Source: an uncultured Pseudoteredinibacter sp. (GTDB lineage: Bacteria > Pseudomonadota > Gammaproteobacteria > Pseudomonadales > Cellvibrionaceae). From it: a stretch of 64,000 bases of DNA. Positions 54,557 to 63,626 of the stretch are shown here, piece after piece. The notes under the pieces were generated by a model. That model saw only the letters and a list, made by a program, of their open reading frames with translations. It had not been told where the DNA came from and made no database searches. The stretch is taken from contig NZ_CANMSS010000003.1 in the NCBI RefSeq assembly GCF_947500695.1, forward strand, positions 186,001 through 250,000. The letters run 5' to 3'. A program made the position numbers and the translations under genes. How positions within the stretch are numbered: the stretch's first letter is position 1; every line of letters begins with the position of its first letter.

Positions 54557-55564
54557 ATGATTCGATTAAGCACTATTTTTCTTATTTACCTGCTAGCCTG
54601 CAATCTTAGCCAGGCTGCACGTTTAACTTTACTGAATGGTGATAGCTTACAGGGGGATTTGCTCGGAATCGAGGGCAATACTCTACGCTGGCAGTCACCG
54701 ATGCTGGGCGAGCTAAAAGTACCCTTAAATAAAGTGGAAAGCTTTAACAGCGATACCCTGGTCAAAATCCAAGGTCGCAAAGATGCTTGCAGCATTACTT
54801 CGGTAACTGATGGCGTGATGCATTACAGCTGCTCTGAGGAGCAGGGCAACAAGGTAGATTTACTAGCGGTTGATCAAGTAGAGCCCTTTGAGAAATTCTA
54901 TACCAAAGATATCGATATAAATGGCAGCTTGGCGGTGGCCGGTGTGCTCTCGCGCGGTAATAAGGAAGAAGATGATTGGGATGTGGCGGCCAAGCTTGGT
55001 GCTGAACATGGCGACTATCGCCATGAGGCCGATTTCAAATACGATAACACCGATAAGCTTCTGCAATCAGAACAGACCGAAGACTATAAGTTGGCTTACC
55101 AGTTAGATTGGTTTTTTAAAGAGCGTTGGTTCTTATACAGCGATGTCAGTACTGAGATGCTGGAATCCAAGAATATAGATCAGCGCTACGGCCTTGGTTT
55201 GGGGGTGGGTTATCAGTGGTTTAAAAGGCAAGATCTCAGTTTGGCCTTGGAAAGCGGTTTGAATCTGCAAAACGAAGAGCAAACAGGGGCTACCGAGGCT
55301 GAAGAGCGCCTTAACTGGCAGTGGGCGCTGCAGCTGGATTATCGCCTGCCGTTTTCGGCAACTTTGTTTCACAAGCACAAACTCAGCTATTCCATGCAGA
55401 TGGCTGAAGATTGGGAAATTGATAGTGAAACCGGCTTAAAGGTGCCGTTGGGCTACGGTTTATCTTCGGATCTTAAATTCCAATACGATTTCGATAATAT
55501 GCCCGCTGAGGGAGCAAAACGTAAAGATACTCGTCTAACTGTAGGAGTTGCCTACCAATGGTAG
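54557..55564 (+). CDS. DUF481 outer-membrane protein (YdiY-like)
   Basis: 335 residues with signal peptide (ends NLSQA), an N-terminal LTLLNGDSLQGDLLGIEG module (about 22-110) and a DUF481 beta-barrel (about 118-335) starting INGSLAVAGVLSRGNKEEDDWDV. Alternating hydrophobic strands and a terminal aromatic (AYQW) fit an outer-membrane barrel. Relatives include acid-induced YdiY; function not established. The start is only 27 bp from the divergent alkyltransferase-like gene. Confidence 0.87.
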   Translation: MIRLSTIFLIYLLACNLSQAARLTLLNGDSLQGDLLGIEGNTLRWQSPMLGELKVPLNKVESFNSDTLVKIQGRKDACSITSVTDGVMHYSCSEEQGNKVDLLAVDQVEPFEKFYTKDIDINGSLAVAGVLSRGNKEEDDWDVAAKLGAEHGDYRHEADFKYDNTDKLLQSEQTEDYKLAYQLDWFFKERWFLYSDVSTEMLESKNIDQRYGLGLGVGYQWFKRQDLSLALESGLNLQNEEQTGATEAEERLNWQWALQLDYRLPFSATLFHKHKLSYSMQMAEDWEIDSETGLKVPLGYGLSSDLKFQYDFDNMPAEGAKRKDTRLTVGVAYQW

Positions 55565-55669
55565 GTTAAGATTGGCTAAGTACGCTTGTTATTGGATACT
55601 TAAGGGCCATATCTAAGATATAAAGCTTGGTGTTATTGCAAGCTTGTTCTAATTAGCGAGGTTATCAAG

Positions 55670-56182
55670 GTGCGTGGTTTATTTTTGTTGTTTGTCGTTA
55701 TGCCAGTGTTGGAGCTATGGCTACTCATTCAGGTTGGCGGGCAAATTGGCGGCTTAAACACCATTGCGCTGGTTTTCTTAACGGCGATCATTGGCACCTG
55801 GTTGCTTCGTAGGCAAGGCCTAAAAACCCTTCTACAGGCCCGCACTAAGATGGAAAGCGGCCAAATGCCAGCTAAAGAGATGGCTGAAGGTATCTGTTTG
55901 GCAGTGGGAGGTGCTTTGCTTCTTACCCCTGGCTTTATTACTGATGCGATCGGCTTTGCTTGTTTAATTCCAGGTCTTCGTACCGCTTTAATCGCTTTGG
56001 TGGTTAAAAACCTACACGTTCAAACCGTTCATACTCAGTCCTTCAATAGCCAGGGCTTTGGTGGCCAAAGCTACCGCCGAGGCCCCGCTGGGCAATCTGG
56101 CGATATTATCGAAGGTGAGTGGGAACCCTCCGCTGATCAGCCTAAAGGGCATATTGACCAAGGGAGCTCGTCTGATCGTTAG
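55670..56182 (+). CDS. fxsA: FxsA family membrane protein
   Basis: 170 residues. FxsA domain with two to three transmembrane helices: MRGLFLLFVVMPVLELWLLIQVGGQIG, ATWLLRRQGLKTL-type loop, and LLTPGFITDAIGFACLIPGLR. FxsA relieves F-plasmid exclusion of phage T7 in E. coli; native role unknown. GTG start with GCGAGG upstream. The C-terminal tail is hydrophilic (SQGFGGQSYRRGPAGQSG). Its location before groESL is common in gammaproteobacteria. Confidence 0.92.
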   Translation: MRGLFLLFVVMPVLELWLLIQVGGQIGGLNTIALVFLTAIIGTWLLRRQGLKTLLQARTKMESGQMPAKEMAEGICLAVGGALLLTPGFITDAIGFACLIPGLRTALIALVVKNLHVQTVHTQSFNSQGFGGQSYRRGPAGQSGDIIEGEWEPSADQPKGHIDQGSSSDR

Positions 56183-56208
56183 TTTTGCTTAATAGGGGCT
56201 TCGGTTCC

Positions 56209-56320
56209 GAGGCTTATGTTGGGGAAGGGTGTCTAGGGGGCGCATAAACCCGTCCCTGGGGCTCTTCTCCGGCATCCCTGCCTCCAAAGCCCCTAGACAC
56301 CCTCCCCCAACATAAACCTC
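56209..56320. repeat. Stem-loop repeat element A (conserved 50-nt loop, 31-bp stem)
   Basis: Arms 56209-56239 and 56290-56320 are complementary at 29 of 31 positions. The 50-nt loop (56240-56289) is, in reverse complement, nearly the same as the loop of element B, including CTTTGGAGGCAGGGATGCCG and GAGAAGAGC. Inside it GGCA-GGGA-TGCC and CCC-AGGGAC-GGG can form two small hairpins. The stem sequence is unrelated to that of element B. Confidence 0.9.
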
Positions 56321-56403
56321 TACGTAGTGCTAGGCATTGTAGTTTTTAGCCTTGAATTAGTATTTCCTTTGAATACTGCTAACTTGAAAGCCTGTATTAA
56401 ACT

Positions 56404-56515
56404 GAGAGTCTTAGCGCCTTTTCTGGCCTGAGGGCTTTGGAGGCAGGGATGCCGGAGAAGAGCTACATGGATGTATTTATGCGCCCCTCAGGTCAGAAAA
56501 GGCGCTAAGACTCTC
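56404..56515. repeat. Stem-loop repeat element B (opposite orientation to A)
   Basis: Arms 56404-56434 and 56485-56515 pair at all 31 positions, one as G-T. The 50-nt loop (56435-56484) holds GGCAGGGATGCC and TACATGGATGTA, each a small hairpin with GGGA or TGGA in the loop, ending TTTATGCGC. Same length and same architecture as element A, 84 bp away and inverted. Confidence 0.9.
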
Positions 56516-56575
56516 ATCGGAGCCACCGTTTCTAAAAATCTTCGTTCTTGAAGCGTAAAAAAATCCCTCCAAACG

Positions 56576-56601
56576 CTTGAAAACCCAATTTCGACCCCCA
56601 T
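56576..56601 (+). promoter_or_regulatory. Sigma-32-type heat-shock promoter of groESL
   Basis: CTTGAA at 56576-56581 and CCCCAT at 56596-56601 with a 14-bp spacer match the sigma-32 consensus, about 155 bp before groES. No CIRCE inverted repeat was seen. Confidence 0.7.
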
Positions 56602-56755
56602 CATTCCTAGAGTCGGGATAAACCCGCAAGAATTTCGCCTCCATAGGCTTGAAACCCCTATGAGCGGCACAATATACACATCTAGGCCGGCGCAGAGCTG
56701 GACCAGATCAAGTTCAATAGACCTTCAGTAGAAGGTAAACGTTTGGAGAAAGTTG

Positions 56756-57049
56756 ATGAAAATTCGTCCCTTACACGATCGTGTTGTGGTTCGTCGTCAG
56801 GAAGAAGAAGCTACTTCCGCTGGCGGTATCGTTCTACCGGGTTCTGCGCAAGAAAAGCCAGCCCAAGGTGTAGTTGTTGCAGCAGGCACAGGCCGTATCG
56901 CTGACAATGGCGAAGTTCGCCCATTGGCAGTAAAAGAAGGCGATATCGTAGTGTTTGGTAAGTACTCTGGTAGCAATACCGTACAGGTAGACGGCGAAGA
57001 GCTACTTATCCTAAACGAAAGCGAAATTTACGGCGTATTGGAAGGCTAA
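56756..57049 (+). CDS. groS: Co-chaperonin GroES
   Basis: 97 residues. [35 protein letters not shown], mobile loop included, and the dome-forming [12 protein letters not shown]. Forms the heptameric lid for GroEL. ATG 56756 preferred over TTG one codon earlier; GGAGA lies 6 nt upstream. Followed 56 bp later by groL. Confidence 0.97.
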   Translation: MKIRPLHDRVVVRRQEEEATSAGGIVLPGSAQEKPAQGVVVAAGTGRIADNGEVRPLAVKEGDIVVFGKYSGSNTVQVDGEELLILNESEIYGVLEG

Positions 57050-57102
57050 GGCGAGCCTTGCTTCCAATAACCCCCTAAGACACAAATTTGAAGGAAATTT
57101 GA

Positions 57103-58755
<1,653 letters not shown>

Positions 58756-58780
58756 GCCACCCGCTTTACCCAAAGCTCTT

Positions 58781-58815
58781 AAAAACCCGCAAGTGAAAGC
58801 TTGCGGGTTTTTTAT
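58781..58815 (+). terminator. Rho-independent terminator of groESL
   Basis: 13-bp stem AAAAACCCGCAAG / CTTGCGGGTTTTT with a 6-nt loop (58794-58799), followed by T and A/T bases; the clearest terminator in the window. Confidence 0.9.
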
Positions 58816-59089
58816 TGGGTGATGGTTTTGAAGGTTTTTGTATTTTCAGTCATAGGTCGGTTTCGTGGAAAATGAAGGTTAGCAAAGGGCTTGTGCACTC
58901 CAACGCTGTTGGCGCCTGAAAAAACGACTATCTGAGATTTGAGTGACAGCTTTGGAGGGCTCCCAAGCAAGCCCTGTTGGTGGTATCTTGTTGCGTTCAA
59001 AGTCTAACTAAGTTGCCTGAGTTTCAATTTGAGATGTTATGTTATTTTTAGTTTTCGGCACTAGTTGGTTAGTTAAAGGCTGGTAATTT
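58816..59089. other. Intergenic region before AraC gene, nothing recognised
   Basis: About 270 bp; open frames on the minus strand look spurious (low-complexity, no family features). It should hold the AraC-gene promoter near 59040, where A/T content rises. Confidence 0.4.
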
Positions 59090-59827
59090 ATGAACAATAT
59101 GAACTGTTTGAATATATGGCAGGATAGATCTTCATTTTTGGGTGCATTCCCTGCCACTTCTTGGCATTCACATGGTTCACCAGTTCTCCTTCTGGGGGTA
59201 TCTGGAAGGTTTGAACTTGAGTTCCGAGATGGGAAAAAAGTTGTCACCTCAAGTGCAATTGTGGATGCAGGTATTTCACATAAGGTCGAGCCATGTAATG
59301 AGCTTATGGCGCTTTTCTATCTAAATACGAAAAGCTTGGATGCCCATAGAATGCGAATTCACTATTTAGCTGGCTCTGAATATGCAATTGATGTTGCATG
59401 TACTAGTTTGGGTGAGCGACGTTTTCTTAACTTAGTACACGACTTTGAGTTTAATGAGCTTTTGCGTGATTCATTGCCGAGTATATATAGTGCCGTGGAT
59501 GAGCGAATTCAAAAAAGCCTGCGCTGCTTTTATCAAGATAAAAATCAGCAAAGTATGAAAGAGCTGGCTGAGAAAGTAGGTATGTCCAGCTCTAGGTACA
59601 GTCATTTGTTCACAGAAAGCATGGGGGTTAGCTATAGAAAGTACCGTCAATGGTCAAAGTTATCTTGTTTCTATCAACAATACGCAAAAACAGGAAATTT
59701 GACAGATGCAGCTTTGCTCAGTGGTTACTCTGATTCATCTCACTTTTCAAATTCGTTTAAAAATATATTTGGAGTGGCTCCGTCCCAAATTCTCAATAAG
59801 CATATAGACCTAAATATTTACTTCTAA
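59090..59827 (+). CDS. AraC-family transcriptional regulator
   Basis: 245 residues. The N-terminal half is a small cupin-like effector domain (SWHSHGSPVLLLGVSGRFELEF), and the C-terminal AraC HTH is clear (MKELAEKVGMSSSRYSHLFTESMGVSYRKYRQW; LTDAALLSGYSDSSHFSNSFKNIFGVAPSQI). The histidines in the N-terminal strand could bind metal or sugar, but no ligand is known. The membrane protein gene 170 bp downstream is a plausible target. Confidence 0.87.
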   Translation: MNNMNCLNIWQDRSSFLGAFPATSWHSHGSPVLLLGVSGRFELEFRDGKKVVTSSAIVDAGISHKVEPCNELMALFYLNTKSLDAHRMRIHYLAGSEYAIDVACTSLGERRFLNLVHDFEFNELLRDSLPSIYSAVDERIQKSLRCFYQDKNQQSMKELAEKVGMSSSRYSHLFTESMGVSYRKYRQWSKLSCFYQQYAKTGNLTDAALLSGYSDSSHFSNSFKNIFGVAPSQILNKHIDLNIYF

Positions 59828-59999
59828 GGTTGATAGGTTCATGAGCTTCGATTTCTTTAACTTTCTCAAAGATGATGATTACTTTTTGTCGTAGCATAAT
59901 CTTACAAGTCCGCATTTTTTAAAGCTGGTAAGCTAGCCTCTCTTCTAGTCTCACTTCAATAGCCTAAGTGAGTGATTATAAACGTGAGGTAAAGATGTA

Positions 60000-60449
60000 A
60001 TGTTTAACGAAGTGTTGTCTGTTGGTGACTCGAATAGTCGATGGTTTTTGATAACAGCTGCGGTGGTGCTTGTTATTTCCCTGGTAGAAGCTTGGATCGT
60101 ATCACTCATTTACTACTTAAAAGTGCAGGGTTTTAAAAAAATATTCCCTTCGCCACATCAGTTGATAAGGTCCCATGTTGACTATTGCATTATGGCAGGA
60201 TTGCTTGGGCTGTTTTATGTGGCTGTTCAGTCATTGAATATCACTTTACCGACAATAATTATTGCTCTAGCTTGTATAGGTGCGATATATAACCCATCTC
60301 CGTTTATTATCATGGCGATGAAAAAACCAGATGAGTTAAGGGGAGGTATCACCCGAAAAACGGGTGTTTTTATTTGTATCGGCGTAATGCCAGTAACCAT
60401 TGGGTACGGCTATATAGCGTTTTCAATTATAGGTCATGCTTTACTTTAG
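60000..60449 (+). CDS. Small four-helix membrane protein
   Basis: 149 residues, about four transmembrane helices (17-42, 62-78, 81-104, 122-148), with basic loops such as KVQGFKKIFPSPHQLIRSH. No family recognised. GAGGTAA lies upstream of the start. It ends 30 bp before the convergent dksA2-like gene. Its A/T-rich codon use resembles the AraC gene before it, and the two may be a small acquired unit. Confidence 0.65.
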   Translation: MFNEVLSVGDSNSRWFLITAAVVLVISLVEAWIVSLIYYLKVQGFKKIFPSPHQLIRSHVDYCIMAGLLGLFYVAVQSLNITLPTIIIALACIGAIYNPSPFIIMAMKKPDELRGGITRKTGVFICIGVMPVTIGYGYIAFSIIGHALL

Positions 60450-60479
60450 TGAAAAGATTACAAGAGATAAATCTTGCTA

Positions 60480-60887
60480 TTAAAGTTTGCTATAAAGTTG
60501 CTCCTTCGTTTCTTGGATCGCTTTTACTTCGGCACAATACTCAGCGGTTGGCCTAAGCAAGAGTCTCGGAATACCAATTGGGTCACCAGATTCTAAACAG
60601 TATCCGTAATCGCCTTCGCGAATACGTTTTAGGGACTGCTGTATTTTGGGCAGCAAGCGTTGTTCCCGTTCAAATATTCGCAGTGAAATACTGTTTTGCT
60701 CCTCCATAGATGCCCGGTCATTTTCATCGTTAAGATCGATGGGGGTTGCCATTTGTTGTTTGGCTTGCTCTATGCGAGCGCTGGTTGAATCGTAAAGATC
60801 GAGCAGGAGCTGTTTAAAAAACTCTAATTGCGCCTCGTTCATGTAATCAGAATCGGGCGCGGCTTTGATTTGATCTTCGCTTAGCAT
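60480..60887 (-). CDS. dksA2: DksA2-like RNA polymerase-binding protein lacking a full zinc finger
   Basis: 135 residues of the DksA fold: N-terminal coiled coil, the tip region (DLNDENDRASMEEQNSISLRIFEREQRLLPKIQQSLKRI), and a C-terminal finger reading YGYCLESGDPIGIPRLLLRPTAEYCAEVK. Only two of four zinc cysteines remain (C..S and C..V), the pattern of Pseudomonas DksA2, which works without zinc. It should replace zinc-dependent DksA in the stringent response when zinc is scarce. The coiled-coil tip lacks the Asp-Ala pair only partially checked here. Downstream of the COG0523 gene with a 32-bp gap, implying one operon. Confidence 0.85.
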   Translation of the reverse strand: MLSEDQIKAAPDSDYMNEAQLEFFKQLLLDLYDSTSARIEQAKQQMATPIDLNDENDRASMEEQNSISLRIFEREQRLLPKIQQSLKRIREGDYGYCLESGDPIGIPRLLLRPTAEYCAEVKAIQETKEQLYSKL

Positions 60888-60919
60888 TGATGCTCCATTA
60901 GGGGTTCGGCTTTTTAAAA

Positions 60920-62119
60920 TTATGCTTCTTGTTGCCAGACAGGAAATGGATCTGACAGTTGCAACCAGTATGATTTACCTTGCAGTACTTCTTCCTCGCT
61001 AAGCAAGCAGCTATCCAATGCATCGATCATGGCTTCTTGGTTTAGACCCTGACCGATAAAAACCAACTCCTGACGCATGTCCCCGAAAGGTTCCTCCCAG
61101 CTTTTTTCTATAGACTCCAAATACTCTGGGTCTGTAGGCCAGTTCGCTTTGGGAATAGCTTTCCAAAACATGCCGGCAAAACCGTAGTGGGCGATGCCAC
61201 CTGCTTGGCTCCATTGGCCAGCAAACTCTGGGCGTGTTGCCAACCAGAAGTATCCCTTGGAGCGAATAAGCTTGCCGAAGGTTTCGCTGTTGTGAAGAAA
61301 ACGATAAAACTTTTCGGGGTGGAAGGGGCGGCGGGCGAGATAGCTAAAGCTGGCTATGCCGTACTCTTCAGTTTCTGGTACGTGTTCACCACGTAGTTCT
61401 TTTAGCCAGCCAGGTGCTTGCTGTGCGCGATCAAAATCGAATAAGCCAGTATTTAATACCTCGTTAATATCGATTTGCCCGTTGGCAATCGGGATGATTT
61501 TTGCGTGGGTGTTGAGGGTTTTTAAAATAGCGCTTAATCGTTTTAAATCTTTTTCTTCGATTAAATCAGTCTTGCTAATTAGTATTACGTCGGCGAACTC
61601 GACTTGATCAACCAGCAAATCAGCGACGCTGCGTTCATCGTCTTCGCCTAATGATTCGCCCACATCTTGCAGATATTTTGCTTCGTCGTAATCCTTTAAA
61701 AAATTAACGGCATCGACTACGGTTACCATGGTATCAAGCAAGGCGACATCAGATAGGGATGTTCCGTTTTCATCGGCGAAGGTAAATGTCTCTGCTACCG
61801 GTAGAGGCTCTGAAATGCCAGTGGATTCAATCACTAAATAATCGAACCGTCCTTCCCGCGCGAGCTTGCTGACTTCGAGTAGTAAATCTTCCCGCAAGGT
61901 GCAACAGATGCAACCATTACTCATCTCTACCAACTTTTCTTCTTGATGGCTAAGTGATACTTCGCTTTGAACGGTGGCGGCATCGATATTGATTTCACTC
62001 ATATCATTGACGATTACAGCCACTTTTTTACCTTGGCGATTATTGAGGATGTGGCTGAGTACCGTTGTTTTACCGGCGCCGAGGAAGCCGGATAGTACGG
62101 TTACGGGCAGTTGATTCAT
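60920..62119 (-). CDS. COG0523 zinc-related GTPase (ZigA/CobW family)
   Basis: 399 residues. Walker [12 protein letters not shown] (about 11-21), metal-binding CxCC (GCICC, about 70-74), [16 protein letters not shown], and GTP-specificity SKTDL; a C-terminal CobW domain follows. These G3E GTPases act as metal chaperones, and members next to dksA2 are induced by zinc starvation. A Zur-like site lies just upstream (62156-62168). Weak ribosome site. Likely to support metal delivery under zinc limitation. Confidence 0.9.
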   Translation of the reverse strand: MNQLPVTVLSGFLGAGKTTVLSHILNNRQGKKVAVIVNDMSEINIDAATVQSEVSLSHQEEKLVEMSNGCICCTLREDLLLEVSKLAREGRFDYLVIESTGISEPLPVAETFTFADENGTSLSDVALLDTMVTVVDAVNFLKDYDEAKYLQDVGESLGEDDERSVADLLVDQVEFADVILISKTDLIEEKDLKRLSAILKTLNTHAKIIPIANGQIDINEVLNTGLFDFDRAQQAPGWLKELRGEHVPETEEYGIASFSYLARRPFHPEKFYRFLHNSETFGKLIRSKGYFWLATRPEFAGQWSQAGGIAHYGFAGMFWKAIPKANWPTDPEYLESIEKSWEEPFGDMRQELVFIGQGLNQEAMIDALDSCLLSEEEVLQGKSYWLQLSDPFPVWQQEA

Positions 62120-62155
62120 TGTTATATATCTCTACAGGCTAGCTTTTCTTGGTAT

Positions 62156-62168
62156 GACATATTATATC
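62156..62168. promoter_or_regulatory. Candidate Zur box upstream of COG0523-dksA2 operon
   Basis: On the minus strand the site reads GATATAATATGTC, matching 10 of 13 bases of the GTTATAATATAAC core recalled for gammaproteobacterial Zur boxes. It is about 37 bp before the COG0523 start, a position suited to repression. Confidence 0.45.
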
Positions 62169-62244
62169 CAATTGTGCTAGAAGCGCTTTGTCGGGCTAAT
62201 GTCTAGGGGGCTAGCATTGAAGTTTTTGGGAATTACTTGCAGAT

Positions 62245-62263
62245 GTAATTGATAATCATTGCT
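62245..62263. promoter_or_regulatory. Candidate Fur box upstream of ChaN-like gene
   Basis: GTAATTGATAATCATTGCT matches the 19-bp Fur consensus at 13 positions, with an unbroken GATAATCATT core. It lies about 50 bp before the lipoprotein start, suggesting iron repression. Confidence 0.55.
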
Positions 62264-62312
62264 GTGTGTAGGTTTAGGAGATAAAATAACGCCCTTTTAG
62301 TTGGGGTTAATC

Positions 62313-63311
62313 ATGTCTTGGCTTAAGCCGTCTATGCGCAAAACTTCTTTTGTGTTGTTACCATTATCTCTATTACTAAGTGCCTGCTCTGGCACTGCGC
62401 CAATATCCAAATCGATTGTGATAAAGGGAGGGAAGGTGGAATCTGTAGCCAATTTATACGACTACCAACTGCAAAATAGCGCGAGTGAGACCATTGAATT
62501 AGCACAGCTACTTTCCGAGATCGATAAAGCCGATGTGCTTATGGTGGGTGAGTGGCATGCACATCCAGCTGTGCATTTATTTCAAGCCAAATTGATGGCG
62601 GCCTTGGTAGCACAAGAGCGCCCGCTCAGCTTAGCAATGGAGCATTTTACGCGTGCCGATCAAGCAGAGCTTAATCGCTACCTAGCAGGTGAAATTGGTG
62701 AGAGTACTTTACTCAAAAACACCAAGGCCTGGGACAATTATAAAAGTGATTACCGCCCTATGGTGGAAATTGCCCGTCACAACAAACTACCTGTTATTGC
62801 CGCAAATGCCCCAAGGAACCATGTGAAGTGCGTTGGTCGAATTGGGCCAGCCTATCTAGATGGTTTGGCAACGGATGAGCGTGCAATGGTGGCCGCCAAG
62901 GTGGATATCAGTGAATCACCTTACCGTGAAAAGTTCTTGGGCAATATGAAGGGTATGAGCTTATCCGAAGAACGCATTGCTAAAATGTTTGGCGCCCAAA
63001 TGACATGGGATGCCACAATGGCTGAATCTATTGCTTTGCATTTGGATAAAAACCCTAATCGTCGAATATTTCATGTTGCTGGACGTTTCCATACGGAAGG
63101 CGGATTGGGCACAGGGGCTGAGCTTCTGAAATTAAAACCAAATTTAAAAATTGCTTATATTACTGCGGTCACTGCAGATGAAAAATTGAGCGGGAATGAC
63201 TACCGCTTAGTTGTTGAAGAGTTACCGCCAATGTGGGTAAACAAAGAAGAGCGTAATGCAGTAATGGTTGGGCATAAGCGTAGTAAGCTCGATTGTGGAG
63301 AGAGTAAGTAA
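62313..63311 (+). CDS. ChaN-family iron/heme-related lipoprotein
   Basis: 332 residues. A lipoprotein signal peptide ends LLSAC (lipid attachment to Cys). The body matches the ChaN/DUF399 family: VLMVGEWHAHPAVHLFQAKLM, SLAMEHFTRADQAELNRYL, KSDYRPMVEIARHNKLPVIAANAPR, and HVAGRFHTEGGLGTGA. ChaN of Campylobacter binds heme pairs at the outer membrane and is iron-regulated; a Fur-like site here agrees. ATG 62313 is preferred over TTG 62301. Confidence 0.88.
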   Translation: MSWLKPSMRKTSFVLLPLSLLLSACSGTAPISKSIVIKGGKVESVANLYDYQLQNSASETIELAQLLSEIDKADVLMVGEWHAHPAVHLFQAKLMAALVAQERPLSLAMEHFTRADQAELNRYLAGEIGESTLLKNTKAWDNYKSDYRPMVEIARHNKLPVIAANAPRNHVKCVGRIGPAYLDGLATDERAMVAAKVDISESPYREKFLGNMKGMSLSEERIAKMFGAQMTWDATMAESIALHLDKNPNRRIFHVAGRFHTEGGLGTGAELLKLKPNLKIAYITAVTADEKLSGNDYRLVVEELPPMWVNKEERNAVMVGHKRSKLDCGESK

Positions 63312-63338
63312 GTCGCTAAAGCCGGGGGCAGATCCCCA

Positions 63339-63620
63339 TTAAGGATAAAAATGCCAAAGCATTCTGCCAATGATATTTTCCGTTTGGCACAGCCCTATAT
63401 CTTCGCTGCTAACACCCGCTGAATTAAGGCTTTTAAGATAAAAACTTCCGCCTTCCGTTACTTCACAAACTTGTTTGAATATGGGCCCTATCGTGGGGTG
63501 GTCATAAACCAAAAACTGGCCCGGCCTTGATTTTTGGTAAAGTGTGAATAGTAGAAGGTAGTCCCCGTCATTAAAACGGGGGCTCATACTGTTACCAGTA
63601 ATCTTAAAAATCTTCAGCAT
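63339..63620 (-). CDS. sodX: SodX-type S24/S26 peptidase for Ni-SOD maturation
   Basis: 93-residue single-domain serine peptidase. ITGNSMSPRFNDGDYLLLF supplies the nucleophilic Ser in GNSMSP (about residues 9-14), and the Lys of the dyad lies in GPIFKQV. It is 6 bp after the sodN-type gene, the normal sodN-sodX pairing, so it likely removes the SodN leader to expose the nickel-binding N-terminus. Small size is normal. Confidence 0.85.
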   Translation of the reverse strand: MLKIFKITGNSMSPRFNDGDYLLLFTLYQKSRPGQFLVYDHPTIGPIFKQVCEVTEGGSFYLKSLNSAGVSSEDIGLCQTENIIGRMLWHFYP

Positions 63621-63626
63621 GAAAAC

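Noticed and set aside
56520-56755. CIRCE element before groES
   Set aside because: No TTAGCACTC-N9-GAGTGCTAA-like repeat is present; the sigma-32 promoter explains regulation better.
63312-63338. GGGG..CCCC inverted bases after the ChaN-like gene as terminator
   Set aside because: Only 4 bp of stem and no T tract.
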